A DNA stretch of 64,000 bases from Streptococcus gordonii (GTDB lineage: Bacteria > Bacillota > Bacilli > Lactobacillales > Streptococcaceae). A model generated the notes under the pieces. That model had not been told where the DNA came from. It made no database searches and saw nothing but the letters and a program-made list of their open reading frames with translations. The position numbers and the translations under genes were made by a program. Positions 36,049 through 47,330 of the stretch are shown here, piece by piece. The DNA lies in assembly GCF_001553855.1 (NCBI RefSeq), contig NZ_LQWV01000037.1:698-64697 (forward strand), in the 5' to 3' direction. Every line of letters begins with the position of its first letter. Positions within the stretch are counted from its first letter, which is position 1.

Positions 36049-37398
36049 TTATCTCATAGTAACGAACTCTTCTGATCCCGTTGGGTGAATGGCCACTGTG
36101 GCATCAAAATCAGCCTTGGTTGCTCCCATTTTGATAGCGACAGCGAAGCCTTGAATCATCTCGTCTACCCCATATCCGATACCATGCAGACCAACAACCT
36201 TTTCATTCTCACCAGCTGTGATGAGCTTGAACTTAGCCTGTTGGCGATGCTGAGTTACTGCCGAATACATGGAAGCAAAGCTAGATGTATAGAGGTGAAT
36301 ATTATCAGCTCCATAAGTTTTTCTGGCCTCTTCCTCGGTTAGCCCAACAGTTCCAATAGCGGGGTGGGAGAAGACGACAGTAGGAATAGTTGAATAGTCC
36401 ATCTTTGCGTCTGTTTTGCCATTGAAAAGTCGCTCGGCTAATGTACGGCCAGCCTTGATGGCAACAGGAGTTAGTTCTTTCTCGCCTGTTACGTCACCTA
36501 GGGCATAGATACCTGAAACTATAGTGTTTTGGTATTCATCTACAGCGATGAAACCTCGTTCGTTGAGAGTGACACCAGCAGCTTCTAGATTGAGGTCTTG
36601 AACATTAGGTTTTCGGCCGATTGCCCAGATGACATGCTGAGCTATGTGGCTACTGCCATCTTCAAAATGAAGTTGCAGTTGATTGTCATCTAGTTTCTCA
36701 AGTTTTGTAGGTACTTTGTGAGTGTGTAGGGCAAGACCTGTCTTATCCATTTCTTCAAGTAAACCATCTACGATATAAGAATCAAAGTTCCGTAAGGGAC
36801 GATCACGTCGGACAAAGAGGTCTGTTTTGACTCCCAGAGTATGGAGGACTCCTGCCAATTCAACTGCGATATAGCCAGCTCCAACGATGGCTACAGATTC
36901 GGGTAATTCTTCCCAAGCGAAGACATCATCAGATGTTTCACCTAATTCAGAGCCAGGAATAGAAGGGATAGCAGCATGAGCACCTGTTGCAATGACAATG
37001 TGTTTAGCACGGATTAGCTTACCGTTAACCTCGACAGTGTTAGCATCAACAAAGCGACCGCGTCCTTCAATCAATTCAACTCCATTGCGCTTAAAACTTC
37101 CATCGTAAGAAGATCGAGCACGATCAATATAGGCTTCGCGATTTTTACGCAAAGTGGCAAAGTCAAACGCTTGTTTATCTGAAGTAAAACCATAGTCAGG
37201 ACCGTAGTATTGGATGGCCTCAGCAATTTGAGCACCATACCACATGATCTTTTTAGGAACACAGCCAACATTGACACAGGTACCACCTAACTTCTTTTCC
37301 TCAATGACAGCGACCTTGGCACCGTGTTCACCAGCTCGATTCATGGTAGCAATACCCCCGCTACCACCTCCGATAGCAATCATATCAAATTCTTTCAT
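36049..37398 (-). CDS. gor: Glutathione reductase
   Basis: 449 residues from the ATG at 37398, with AGGAGA upstream; a longer open frame to 37506 is not used. FAD/NADPH disulfide oxidoreductase: FAD turn GGGSGG (10-15), redox pair Cys41-Cys46 (GGTCVNVGC), NADPH domain [15 protein letters not shown], and the C-terminal active His-Glu in HPTGSEE. The sequence is glutathione-reductase type rather than lipoamide or mercuric. With the glutathione peroxidase at 45455 it closes a GSH/GSSG cycle; streptococci usually import the glutathione. Confidence 0.94.
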   Translation of the reverse strand: MKEFDMIAIGGGSGGIATMNRAGEHGAKVAVIEEKKLGGTCVNVGCVPKKIMWYGAQIAEAIQYYGPDYGFTSDKQAFDFATLRKNREAYIDRARSSYDGSFKRNGVELIEGRGRFVDANTVEVNGKLIRAKHIVIATGAHAAIPSIPGSELGETSDDVFAWEELPESVAIVGAGYIAVELAGVLHTLGVKTDLFVRRDRPLRNFDSYIVDGLLEEMDKTGLALHTHKVPTKLEKLDDNQLQLHFEDGSSHIAQHVIWAIGRKPNVQDLNLEAAGVTLNERGFIAVDEYQNTIVSGIYALGDVTGEKELTPVAIKAGRTLAERLFNGKTDAKMDYSTIPTVVFSHPAIGTVGLTEEEARKTYGADNIHLYTSSFASMYSAVTQHRQQAKFKLITAGENEKVVGLHGIGYGVDEMIQGFAVAIKMGATKADFDATVAIHPTGSEEFVTMR

Positions 37399-37600
37399 AA
37401 TGTTTATTCTCCTTCTTTCAATATGAGGTAATTGTACCCTTTTTAAGAAATGAATGCAAAAATCTGCTACGAGAAAAATTGACATTTGAGAAAGATAAAA
37501 TGTCATTTGAAAATTGCTAAGTTCAAAACAATAGTTCTAGGTTATAATGTATGTTATAATGAAAAAAATTAATTAGATTTCATTTTTAAAGGAGATTCCA

Positions 37601-38785
37601 ATGAAAAAATTGAAAAAGTGGCAGTTGACTGCTCTGATTGCTGTTCCTCTTGCCATTGTAGTAGTTGTTCTTGCTATGCTATTTTTGAATCAGAAAAATG
37701 GCAATCAAGAGGCTTTAGATTCGAAACCTCTGGTTCAAAAAGCAAAAGAAGGATCAGTAGCATCTTCCGTACTTTTGTCAGGACAAGTATCTGCTAATAA
37801 TGAGCAGTATATTTATTATGATTCGACAAAGGGGGATCTAGAAGGCGTCCTCGTTAATGTGGGTGATCAAGTTACAGTCGGACAAGCTTTGGTCCAATAT
37901 CGAAACACTGAGGCACAATCTAACTATGATTCCGCTGTTCGAGCTCTCAATAAAATTGACCGTCAAATTTACGAACTTCAAAATAATGGGACAGCTCCTA
38001 CCCCAAGCCCAACAGCAGAAGGAGAAGAATCTGGCGAAAGCACTGCACCAGCGGTTAATACACAACAATCCTTGGATTCTCAATTAAAAGATTTGCAAGA
38101 CAATCGAGCTGATGCTGCGGATAAAGTCAATAGTTCAAAGCTTTTGCTTGATGCTACAACTGTATTAAGTACTGTTGAAGGAACAGTAGTTGAAGTTAAT
38201 CGTGATGTTTCAAAATCAACAACTGGATCTAATCAAACATTGGTCCATATTGTTAATAATGGTAATCTTCAAGTCAAGGGTGAGTTGTCAGAGTACAATT
38301 TAGCTAATCTGTCAGTGGATCAAGAAGTCAGCATTACTTCAAAAGTATATCCCGATAAGACTTGGACTGGTAAAATCAGCTATATCTCTAACTATCCAAA
38401 AGATGCTCAGCAAGCAAGCTCAAGTGCGTCAGCTGCTGGAGGATCAGGTGGAGGGTCAGGTGCTAAATATCCCTTTACCATTGATTTCACTAGCGAAATA
38501 GGCGATTTAAAACAAGGATTCTCTGTAAATATCGAAGTGAAGAATAATAGCAAGGCCATTCTTATTCCGGTAAGTAGTGTTGTTACTGATGAAGATGGGA
38601 AAAATTACATTTGGAAACTAGATGATAAGGGTATAGCTAAAAAAGTTGAAGTCACACTTGGCAATGCTGATGCTGAAAATCAAGAAGTAACATCTGGCTT
38701 AGCAAAAGATGATAAAGTGATTATAAATCCAACTGCTGATTTAAAAGATGGGCAGGAGGTAAAATCCTATGAAGAAATTAATTGA
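37601..38785 (+). CDS. MacA-like membrane fusion protein of an ABC exporter
   Basis: 394 residues. One N-terminal membrane helix (about 8-29), then the adaptor fold: half-motifs of the lipoyl domain (about 60-100 and 185-220, EGTVVEV), a hairpin of helices about 100-180 interrupted by a Pro/Glu-rich insert (TPSPTAEGEESGE), and a beta-barrel and C-terminal domain. It resembles the adaptor of the pneumococcal three-gene MacAB-type system that protects against antimicrobial peptides. Overlaps the ATPase gene by 17 bases. AAAGGAGATT precedes the ATG. Confidence 0.9.
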   Translation: MKKLKKWQLTALIAVPLAIVVVVLAMLFLNQKNGNQEALDSKPLVQKAKEGSVASSVLLSGQVSANNEQYIYYDSTKGDLEGVLVNVGDQVTVGQALVQYRNTEAQSNYDSAVRALNKIDRQIYELQNNGTAPTPSPTAEGEESGESTAPAVNTQQSLDSQLKDLQDNRADAADKVNSSKLLLDATTVLSTVEGTVVEVNRDVSKSTTGSNQTLVHIVNNGNLQVKGELSEYNLANLSVDQEVSITSKVYPDKTWTGKISYISNYPKDAQQASSSASAAGGSGGGSGAKYPFTIDFTSEIGDLKQGFSVNIEVKNNSKAILIPVSSVVTDEDGKNYIWKLDDKGIAKKVEVTLGNADAENQEVTSGLAKDDKVIINPTADLKDGQEVKSYEEIN

Positions 38786-39464
38786 TTTAAATGGCATCAA
38801 TAAGAGCTATCGCAATGGAGATCAAGAACTGCAGGTTTTAAAAAACATTAATCTTCAAGTTGAGGAAGGTGAGTTTTTAGCCATTATGGGGCCATCTGGA
38901 TCTGGTAAATCAACTTTGATGAATATTATTGGTATGTTGGATCGTCCTTCTAGTGGAACCTATCATTTAGATGGGACAGAAGTGGCTCGTTTGGGTGAAA
39001 AGAAATCAGCCAAAGTTCGTAATCAGGCAATTGGATTTGTCTTTCAGCAGTTTTTCCTCTTGTCCAAGTTAAATGCTCTTCAAAATGTTGAATTACCCTT
39101 AATTTATGCAGGAGTTTCTCAGTCTAAACGTAAGGCTTTGGCAGAACAATACTTGGAAAAAGTTGAGTTAGAAACGCGGATGCATCACTTACCATCAGAA
39201 TTATCAGGTGGGCAAAAGCAGCGTGTTGCGATCGCTCGTGCCCTAGTAAATCGTCCCTCTATTATTTTGGCAGATGAGCCAACAGGGGCCTTGGATACAA
39301 AAACAGGTGAACAGATTATGGAATTGCTGACTGAATTAAATAAAGAAGGCAAAACCATCATTATGGTTACCCATGAACCAGAAATTGCAGCCTATGCTAA
39401 ACGACAAATTGTCATTCGAGATGGCGTAATTTACTCTGATTCAGCGCAGAAAGGAGAAGCATAG
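38769..39464 (+). CDS. MacB-type ABC transporter ATP-binding protein
   Basis: 231 residues. Walker A GPSGSGKST, Q-loop FVFQQFFLLSKLNA, signature LSGGQKQR, Walker [13 protein letters not shown] and H-loop VTHEPE all intact. Shares operon with the adaptor before it (17-base overlap) and the permease directly after it (no gap). The ATG lies inside the adaptor gene after GGGCAGGAGG, a strong ribosome-binding site. Confidence 0.95.
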   Translation: MKKLIDLNGINKSYRNGDQELQVLKNINLQVEEGEFLAIMGPSGSGKSTLMNIIGMLDRPSSGTYHLDGTEVARLGEKKSAKVRNQAIGFVFQQFFLLSKLNALQNVELPLIYAGVSQSKRKALAEQYLEKVELETRMHHLPSELSGGQKQRVAIARALVNRPSIILADEPTGALDTKTGEQIMELLTELNKEGKTIIMVTHEPEIAAYAKRQIVIRDGVIYSDSAQKGEA

Positions 39465-40739
39465 ATGCAAAACTGGAGATTTGCTATTGGATCTATTATG
39501 GGCCACAAAATGCGCTCCTTTCTAACAATGATTGGAATTATCATTGGGGTCGCTTCTGTTGTAGTTATCATGGCCTTAGGAAATGGGATGCAACAGGGAG
39601 TTACCAAAAGTTTCACGAAGGATCAACAATATGTCGCTCTGAATTATTCACCAACAAAGAGTAATTATGTTATGGGGATGAATCTTATGGAAGGTCCTGC
39701 AGGAAATGAGGGAGGCAGCCAAGAAGTTGATAACGAAGAAAACGAAGCTCCACCAGTTATTCAAGATGCTTGGGCTAAAGAGCTCTTAAAAATTGATGGA
39801 GTGAAAGGTTACTATACAACCAATGGAGGTCCATCTGCAACATTCTCTTATCAAAATAAGAAAGCAGATGGAGTATTTATTACTGGCGTTAGCCAATCTT
39901 TCTTTCAAATTAGAAAATACGAGATCTTGGCAGGTCGTACCCTTCTTCCTGTGGATTACCAGCGCTTTTCTAATGTGATGATGATTGATGAAACAGTTGC
40001 AAATTCACTTTTTGGAAGTAGCGCAGAAGCCTTAAACAAAATCGTATCAGTAGGAGATAGCAACTATCGGGTTATTGGAGTCTTTAAAGATCCCAATGCT
40101 GGTCAAAGTATGAGTATGAGTTCAGGAAGTGCTCTAATGGCTAATACCCAAGTAGCATCTGAGTTTCATTCAGAAGAAATCTCAACTGTTTACGTCTATG
40201 TCCCAGAGGTCAGCCGTGTCAACGAAGTTGGGATAGAAGCAGCTAAAAAATTGACCCAGCTTTCAGGAGCACGCCAGGGTGAATATCAAATCTTGAATAT
40301 GGAGAGTATGCTGGAACAGTACAAGCAGATTACAGGTACCATGACAGGAGTTATTGGCGCGATAGCAGGAATCTCACTCTTTGTCGGTGGTATCGGGGTT
40401 ATGAATATCATGCTGGTATCAGTTACCGAGCGGACTCGTGAAATCGGTCTGAGAAAAGCTTTAGGAGCTACGAGAGGAAACATCTTAACCCAATTCTTAA
40501 TTGAATCCATGGTTCTTACCCTAATTGGAGGAATGCTGGGCTTAGGACTGGCTTATGGTATTAACGCGTTAATTGCTGCAGTCGTACCAGAAGATGTCTT
40601 TGGTGGACCTCCAATCGTATCTACTACCGCTGCAGTAGGAAGCCTTGTCTTCTCAGCAATGGTAGGTGTTGTTTTTGGAATTCTACCTGCGAATAAAGCT
40701 TCTAAATTGGATCCAATTGAAGCACTGAGGTATGAATAA
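39465..40739 (+). CDS. MacB-type ABC transporter permease
   Basis: 424 residues with the standard four-helix MacB/FtsX layout: helix about 20-43, a large outside domain (about 45-285) and three C-terminal helices (about 290-415) containing the FtsX motif ERTREIGLRKALGAT. The outside domain has a Met/Ser-rich strip (SMSMSSGSALMAN), and an acidic Glu/Asn stretch near 85-97. With the preceding genes it forms a complete tripartite exporter, probably of peptides or antibiotics. Confidence 0.93.
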   Translation: MQNWRFAIGSIMGHKMRSFLTMIGIIIGVASVVVIMALGNGMQQGVTKSFTKDQQYVALNYSPTKSNYVMGMNLMEGPAGNEGGSQEVDNEENEAPPVIQDAWAKELLKIDGVKGYYTTNGGPSATFSYQNKKADGVFITGVSQSFFQIRKYEILAGRTLLPVDYQRFSNVMMIDETVANSLFGSSAEALNKIVSVGDSNYRVIGVFKDPNAGQSMSMSSGSALMANTQVASEFHSEEISTVYVYVPEVSRVNEVGIEAAKKLTQLSGARQGEYQILNMESMLEQYKQITGTMTGVIGAIAGISLFVGGIGVMNIMLVSVTERTREIGLRKALGATRGNILTQFLIESMVLTLIGGMLGLGLAYGINALIAAVVPEDVFGGPPIVSTTAAVGSLVFSAMVGVVFGILPANKASKLDPIEALRYE

Positions 40740-40748
40740 TGAAATAAG

Positions 40749-40780
40749 AAAAAGAGTTTAGGAACCTAAACTCTTTTTTT
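40749..40780 (+). terminator. Terminator of the MacAB-type operon
   Basis: Stem AAAAAGAGTTTAGG/CCTAAACTCTTTTT around a very short loop, then more T. Confidence 0.82.
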
Positions 40781-40784
40781 GGTT

Positions 40785-40815
40785 ATAAAAAACACCGCTG
40801 GAGTACAGCAGTGTT
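40785..40815 (-). terminator. Terminator of lysS
   Basis: Minus strand: stem AACACTGCTG/CAGCGGTGTT with one mismatch, followed by TTTTTT. Confidence 0.8.
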
Positions 40816-40827
40816 TGAATGTGAAAA

Positions 40828-42342
<1,515 letters not shown>

Positions 42343-42395
42343 TTATTTTATCACAAAATCTATGGAAATTCATCTATATTTAGCTTTTAAGAAAG

Positions 42396-42424
42396 AAAAA
42401 ACTGTGAATTTAAAGATTCACAGT
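42396..42424 (-). terminator. Terminator of the histidine phosphatase gene
   Basis: Minus strand: stem ACTGTGAAT/ATTCACAGT, loop CTTTAA, then TTTTTTC; it overlaps the stop codon. Confidence 0.8.
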
Positions 42425-43051
42425 ATCAAGATTTTCAAGATGGTCGGTATTGTTCCAATCTAAGAGAGAAAACTTCTCAAAATCAGTTGTTTCTAGGATA
42501 GTGACACTTCCATTACTGAGACCACCATTTTTTCGTATGTTGCCAACATCGTAGCCAAGAAGAGTCCGAATTGAAGCCGTAAGATTAGCTCCATGGCCAA
42601 CAAATAAGAGGTTTTCAGCTTCTAAATCTTTTAGAGACTTAATAAAATGGATAACTCGATGGGTCGTTTGGTAAACCGATTCAGCATCAAATAAACTATG
42701 GTCAAACTGAGCAAGATTATGCCGAAAGGCATGCATTTGGTGGGGATATACTGCAGCAACAGTTGCCCACTTGGCCCCCTCTAATTTACCTAATTTCCAT
42801 TCTCTTAGTTCCTCTTTAAGAATAATTTCTTGCGGAAACTGGTTTTCTGAATTTATAATTTCAGCTGTTTTTACAGCTCTGCTTAAATCACTAGAGAATA
42901 TCTTATCAAAGCGAGTCTTAGCAAGGTGCTTCCCTAAAATATGTAATTCTTCAATAGCAGTAGGTAAGAGCGGTGAATCACCTCCAGCACCCTGAAAGCG
43001 ACCTTCCAAATTCCACTCAGTCTTTCCATGACGGATAAAGTATAGTTTCAT
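42410..43051 (-). CDS. Histidine phosphatase family protein (phosphoglycerate mutase-like)
   Basis: 213 residues from the ATG at 43051. The catalytic RHG motif YFIRHGKTEWN (His9) opens the protein and the second His is in FVGHGANL. The Glu of the active site is likely in LREWKLGKLEG. The short, divergent sequence fits the broad GpmB/CobC-type phosphatases rather than glycolytic mutase. The substrate is unknown. Same strand as ybaK and popT, 29 bases after ybaK, so likely in one transcript with them. Confidence 0.88.
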   Translation of the reverse strand: MKLYFIRHGKTEWNLEGRFQGAGGDSPLLPTAIEELHILGKHLAKTRFDKIFSSDLSRAVKTAEIINSENQFPQEIILKEELREWKLGKLEGAKWATVAAVYPHQMHAFRHNLAQFDHSLFDAESVYQTTHRVIHFIKSLKDLEAENLLFVGHGANLTASIRTLLGYDVGNIRKNGGLSNGSVTILETTDFEKFSLLDWNNTDHLENLDTVNL

Positions 43052-43080
43052 AGTTTTCTCTTTCAAATAAAATGCCTGAT

Positions 43081-43557
43081 TTAGTCTTCTTTTATATCTG
43101 CAAAATCTGCTTTGACAAAATCCGCCAAGTCCTGAGCCTTGATTAGAACGCTACGTCCAACTTCTCCAGCGGATACGATAATGGCTTCTCGTTCTAGAGC
43201 GATCTGGTCGATGAAGATAGGGTAGGAGTGCTTTTGGCGGATACCAACTGGATTGTTGGCACCATGCACATAACCGGTTGTTTTTTCGAGTTCCTTTTGA
43301 GGAATCATAGCAACCTTTTTGTTTCCAGAAATCTTGGCTAATTTTTTCTCAGATAAATGCTCAGTAATGGGGAGAATACCAATTACAGGTCCGGTTTTAT
43401 CCCCTGTCAATGCAAGGGTTTTATAGATCTGAGACCGGTCATCTATGTCGCCAGTTTCATTTTCGAGGGCATTAATTTGCAATCCTTGGTGGGGAATATC
43501 CGCCTTGGTTAAGATTTGTTCAACTAATGTTTTTTTTAATTTTGTTTTTTTTGCCAT
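43081..43557 (-). CDS. ybaK: Cys-tRNA(Pro)/Cys-tRNA(Cys) deacylase YbaK
   Basis: 158 residues. YbaK/EbsC proteins hydrolyse mischarged Cys-tRNA(Pro), correcting errors of prolyl-tRNA synthetase. The catalytic Lys lies in ISGNKKVAMIPQKELEKTTGYVHG (read in two parts) and the substrate-loop NNPVGIRQKH is intact. Its ATG shares one base with the stop of popT (TAATG), so translation is coupled. Confidence 0.93.
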   Translation of the reverse strand: MAKKTKLKKTLVEQILTKADIPHQGLQINALENETGDIDDRSQIYKTLALTGDKTGPVIGILPITEHLSEKKLAKISGNKKVAMIPQKELEKTTGYVHGANNPVGIRQKHSYPIFIDQIALEREAIIVSAGEVGRSVLIKAQDLADFVKADFADIKED

Positions 43558-44399
43558 TATTTATACTTCTCTTCTAACTGACTCATCCAAATTCCCAGCC
43601 AAATACCTAAGCCAAAGAAGAAGGCTGTTATGACAAAGGTGATAATAGAAGTTCCTGCATAAGTAATGCTTTCACTATTACCAGCATTTGGAATGACAAT
43701 AAGCAAGGTGCTAGAAAGCACAACACCTATAATGAAATGATAGACTCGCGAGTGAAAATTTTTGAGTGCATAGTCCATTGTTTTTGAAAAAGCTATGAGA
43801 GCTAAGGCTCCTCCGATTGCAATTGGTAAAAATGTTCCAAAAAGATCTAAGGACTTGAAACCAGTCAACATTGGAGTGTATAAGCCTAATATCAAAAGTA
43901 GATTAGAAGGACTAAGACCAGGAACTAATATTCCTAAGGCAATTAAGGCTCCTGCAAGTATAAAGGTCAAGAAGTTTGCTGGCAGAGTTCCAACCATACT
44001 ATTGAGAAAATAAAGGAAAAAACCAGACAGGACAAAAGTCAGCCAGAAAATAGCTATATCTATTCGATCACGGTCTGACTCGCGAACAGACTCCTTGATT
44101 AAACTAGGAATCGTCCCAATAATAGCTCCAGCAAATCCCCAAAGAACAATAATCTTATAGTGGGCTAGTAAATATTCAACCGGAAGAGAAAAGAGGGCAA
44201 TTCCAAGAATCATACCTATACCAACCGGAAAGAAAAAGAGGACATTCTCTTTGAAGTTATCTTTGATATGAGCTAGAAAGGATATCATACGCTCATAAAT
44301 TCCCAAGATGGCAGCTAAGACTCCGCCAGAAACACCAGGCAAGATAAAACCTAGTGCGATAATCACTCCTTTAATCATTCTTGTAATCCAAGAAAACAT
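43557..44399 (-). CDS. popT: DUF368 polyprenyl-phosphate transporter (PopT-type)
   Basis: 280 residues from the ATG at 44399, with AAGGAG 8 bases upstream. About eight predicted membrane helices. The twin motifs FILPGVSGGVLAAILGIYE (19-37) and ILVPGLSPSNLLLILGLY (about 160) are the inverted-repeat signatures of DUF368, the family found to return undecaprenyl phosphate across the membrane. With dgkA earlier in the window this gives two steps of lipid-carrier recycling. The function comes from the family, not from anything specific here. Confidence 0.88.
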   Translation of the reverse strand: MFSWITRMIKGVIIALGFILPGVSGGVLAAILGIYERMISFLAHIKDNFKENVLFFFPVGIGMILGIALFSLPVEYLLAHYKIIVLWGFAGAIIGTIPSLIKESVRESDRDRIDIAIFWLTFVLSGFFLYFLNSMVGTLPANFLTFILAGALIALGILVPGLSPSNLLLILGLYTPMLTGFKSLDLFGTFLPIAIGGALALIAFSKTMDYALKNFHSRVYHFIIGVVLSSTLLIVIPNAGNSESITYAGTSIITFVITAFFFGLGIWLGIWMSQLEEKYK

Positions 44400-44511
44400 C
44401 AAAATCTCCTTAACATGTTCAATGTAGTTTATTATAACATATTTTACTTTTAGTTAGTGAAAATTTAAGTAAAGTCCTAAAATGGGCAGAACTTGCTTAA
44501 AGTGAAAAGAA

Positions 44512-44538
44512 AAAATCAAGTAAAATACTTGATTTTAA
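44512..44538 (-). terminator. Terminator of the GH25 gene
   Basis: Stem ATCAAGTA/TACTTGAT extended by A-T pairs; on the minus strand a T tract follows. It starts directly after the stop codon. Confidence 0.75.
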
Positions 44539-44539
44539 A

Positions 44540-45349
44540 TCATTGTTTGCCAAATAATTTGGCATGTGTTTCCTCTCGGTTCTTTAAAGTTGAAATCTGG
44601 TTTAAGTCTAATGGATGAGAGAAACCATTTAAAGTTCCTTGGGAAGTATATTGGTGCAAGTCATAATCAATGTCAGTCTTGGGAGCGGCATTGTAATAAC
44701 CATTATCAGTTCCATAAGTTGGAATCCAAAGAGCTGTAAATTTCTCAGTATTTATGCTGTGTTCTTCCATGAAGTAAGTGCCTACATAAATCCCGATATT
44801 CTTTACGCCTAAAGACTCTAATTTAGCACGGAAGGCTTCGACTCCTCCGTTCATATCAGACATAGTTTTTTCTTCAACATCTAGCCAGTAATAGGTCGGC
44901 TTGTATTTTGATGCAGCCTTGTAAAAACTTTCTGCCTCTTTTTCCATTTCCTTAGTTGAAGAAGCAGATACATAAGCATAGACTGCTACAGGGATGTTAC
45001 GTTTTTGAAATTCCTTGATATGGGTTTTATATGCTTTATCCAGCCCGTTAGCATAGGTAGCAGCATTCTCCTTTTTGGTATAGGAACCGCTTTGGATACG
45101 CACAATGACTCCTGAAACATTTTTTGCCAATTGATCATAATCAATCTCGCTCGGAAGTTGCCAACCAGACAAATCGATGATTGGTTTAGAAAGATCTATT
45201 TTTTCCGAAGAGCTTGAAGAAGATGATTGGACAGTTTTTGTTTGTTCTCGTTGACCTTTCGCATTCGATAATTGCCTGCTAACCAATATTGTTAGAATAA
45301 AGCAGACAAAGAAAACGAGTACAACGATTGGTTTTATCTTCTTTCTCAT
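44540..45349 (-). CDS. GH25 family lysozyme, membrane-tethered
   Basis: 269 residues. A basic start and hydrophobic segment (6-24) with no clear signal-peptidase site suggest a signal anchor; a Ser-rich linker (about 40-50) leads to the GH25 barrel (57-265). The start PIIDLSGWQ keeps the family Asp, and YYWLDVEE holds the catalytic Asp-x-Glu pair. GH25 enzymes cut the MurNAc-GlcNAc bond of peptidoglycan. No choline- or wall-binding repeats. The ribosome-binding site is weak. Confidence 0.9.
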   Translation of the reverse strand: MRKKIKPIVVLVFFVCFILTILVSRQLSNAKGQREQTKTVQSSSSSSSEKIDLSKPIIDLSGWQLPSEIDYDQLAKNVSGVIVRIQSGSYTKKENAATYANGLDKAYKTHIKEFQKRNIPVAVYAYVSASSTKEMEKEAESFYKAASKYKPTYYWLDVEEKTMSDMNGGVEAFRAKLESLGVKNIGIYVGTYFMEEHSINTEKFTALWIPTYGTDNGYYNAAPKTDIDYDLHQYTSQGTLNGFSHPLDLNQISTLKNREETHAKLFGKQ

Positions 45350-45454
45350 ACTTTTTTTATTTTAACCTAAAATAAATAAAAAAGCAAAAAAAATCATTTA
45401 TAATAGAACTTTTTGAACACCTAGCGCTTAAGTTTTTCCTTGTTTGAAATTTAT

Positions 45455-45931
45455 TCATTTTAAAAGTTTTTGAATGTCATTTTCAATATCTTGAGGAGAT
45501 GTTTGAGGAGAGTAGCGTTTTATCACATGTCCTTCTTTATCTAAAAGAAATTTGGTGAAGTTCCACTTAATATCTTTAGAAAGAAATCCACCTTTTTCTT
45601 TTTTAAGCCAAGTATATAGTGGGGCAGCTTCTTTCCCATTTACGTTAATCTTTTGAAAACGGGGAAAGGTGGTCTGATAGTTTAGTCTACAGAAATTATT
45701 GATTTCTTCTGCATTTCCTGGAGCTTGGTTTTTAAACTGATTGCAGGGAAAATCTAATATTTCAAATCCTTCACCATGATAGCGAAGATATAATTCCTGC
45801 AGTCCTTTATACTGTGGAGTAAATCCGCAGCCAGTTGCTGTATTTACAATGAGTAAGACTTTCCCATTAAAACTGTCCAGTGAAAGCTGACTGCCATCTT
45901 GTTTTTCGACAGAAAATTGGTAAACATTCAT
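45455..45931 (-). CDS. gpo: Glutathione peroxidase
   Basis: 158 residues from the ATG at 45931, with GGAGG 8 bases upstream. Reduces peroxides. Catalytic Cys35 in [15 protein letters not shown], Gln65 in FPCNQF, and Trp123-Asn124 in KWNFTKFL form the family tetrad. Cys81 could be the resolving Cys, which would make it thioredoxin- or glutathione-dependent. Non-selenium form. Lies next to ftsW on the opposite strand; its likely redox partner gor is 8 kb away. Confidence 0.94.
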   Translation of the reverse strand: MNVYQFSVEKQDGSQLSLDSFNGKVLLIVNTATGCGFTPQYKGLQELYLRYHGEGFEILDFPCNQFKNQAPGNAEEINNFCRLNYQTTFPRFQKINVNGKEAAPLYTWLKKEKGGFLSKDIKWNFTKFLLDKEGHVIKRYSPQTSPQDIENDIQKLLK

Positions 45932-46067
45932 AGTTTTAGACCTCCAATCAGTTGTTTTCTTACATTTTATCATAAGATTTTGCTACATTGCGAAAAGGAT
46001 ATGGCTTTTTTTTCGTTTTGAAAAATGATATAATGTACAATGAAATTTTAGAAAATTTAGGTGAAGT

Positions 46068-47279
46068 ATGAAGATTGACAAACGACACCTATTAAACTAC
46101 TCTATCTTGATTCCCTATTTGATTTTATCAGTTTTAGGCTTGATTATTGTCTATTCAACAACCAGTGCGACTTTGGTTCAGTCAGGTGCTAATTCTTTTA
46201 AATCAGTTATGAATCAAGGCATATTTTGGATTGTGAGTTTAATAGCAATTGTCTTTATCTACAAGGTAAAGATCGATATTTTTAAGAAACAAGAGGTTTT
46301 GTTCGGCTTCATTTTAGTGGAAGTGATCCTGTTACTCTTATCGCGTTTTGTAACTCGTGCTGTAAACGGAGCTCATGGTTGGCTTTTTATTGGCGGTTTT
46401 AGTATTCAGCCTGCTGAGTATCTGAAAATTCTGCTTGTCTGGTTCCTAGCTCTGAGGTTTTCAAGAAAGCAGGAAGAGATTGAAATATATGATTATCAAG
46501 CATTAACTTTTAACCGTTGGTTGCCCAGAACTTTAAGCGATTGGCGGACCATCACAGGAATTTTGATAGGTATCGTTGTTATCATGCCGGACTTGGGGAA
46601 TGCAACTATTTTAGCTCTGACAGTCCTGATAATGGTTTCTGTAAGTGGTATTGGACATCGATGGTTCTCGGCTATTCTGGGAATACTAGTAGGAACTTCA
46701 ACCTTGATCTTATCCAGTATTTGGCTGATTGGTGTGGAAAAGGTCTCCAAAGTTCCCTTATTTGGATATGTTGCTAAGAGATTTAGTGCTTTCTTTAATC
46801 CCTTTACTGATGTGTCTGGAGCAGGACATCAGCTTGCGAATTCATACTATGCGATTGTTAATGGAGGCTGGTTCGGGTTAGGATTGGGAAACTCCATTGA
46901 AAAGCGAGGATACCTGCCGGAGGCTCAGACAGACTTTGTATTTTCAATTGTTATTGAGGAATTGGGCTTTATTGGTGCAAGCTTAATTTTAGCTCTACTG
47001 TTTTTCCTAATCTTGCGAATCATTTTGGTAGGTATTCGAGCTAGAGATCCTTTTAATTCTATGGTGGCTTTAGGAATCGGAGGCATGATGTTGACCCAAA
47101 CCTTTATAAACATTGGTGGGATTTCAGGATTAATTCCTTCAACAGGGGTGACTTTTCCATTCCTATCACAAGGCGGGAACAGTCTCTTAGTTCTGTCAGT
47201 TGGAATTGCCTTTGTGCTTAATATTGATGCTAATGAAAAACGAAACAATATCAATCGTGTTTTAGAAGAAACTTTGTGA
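46068..47279 (+). CDS. ftsW: FtsW, peptidoglycan glycosyltransferase of the divisome
   Basis: 403 residues, ten predicted membrane helices of the SEDS family. FtsW polymerises lipid II at the septum with a class B PBP. Landmarks: LIIVYSTTSA in helix 1, NGAHGWLFIGGFSIQPAEYLKI (in parts), LPEAQTDFVFSIVIEELG and the C-terminal FPFLSQGGNSLL. TAGGTGA precedes the ATG and TATAAT lies near 46029. Followed after 51 bases by ppc, the usual streptococcal order. Confidence 0.96.
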   Translation: MKIDKRHLLNYSILIPYLILSVLGLIIVYSTTSATLVQSGANSFKSVMNQGIFWIVSLIAIVFIYKVKIDIFKKQEVLFGFILVEVILLLLSRFVTRAVNGAHGWLFIGGFSIQPAEYLKILLVWFLALRFSRKQEEIEIYDYQALTFNRWLPRTLSDWRTITGILIGIVVIMPDLGNATILALTVLIMVSVSGIGHRWFSAILGILVGTSTLILSSIWLIGVEKVSKVPLFGYVAKRFSAFFNPFTDVSGAGHQLANSYYAIVNGGWFGLGLGNSIEKRGYLPEAQTDFVFSIVIEELGFIGASLILALLFFLILRIILVGIRARDPFNSMVALGIGGMMLTQTFINIGGISGLIPSTGVTFPFLSQGGNSLLVLSVGIAFVLNIDANEKRNNINRVLEETL

Positions 47280-47330
47280 GACCAGCTGGTTGTTAGCTAG
47301 TCTTTGTCCTTAAATAGAAAGGTTCAGACC

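Noticed and set aside
46040..46056. CodY-like box AATTTTAGAAAATT before ftsW
   Set aside because: One base shorter than the 15-base CodY consensus, and A/T-rich sequence gives such matches by chance.
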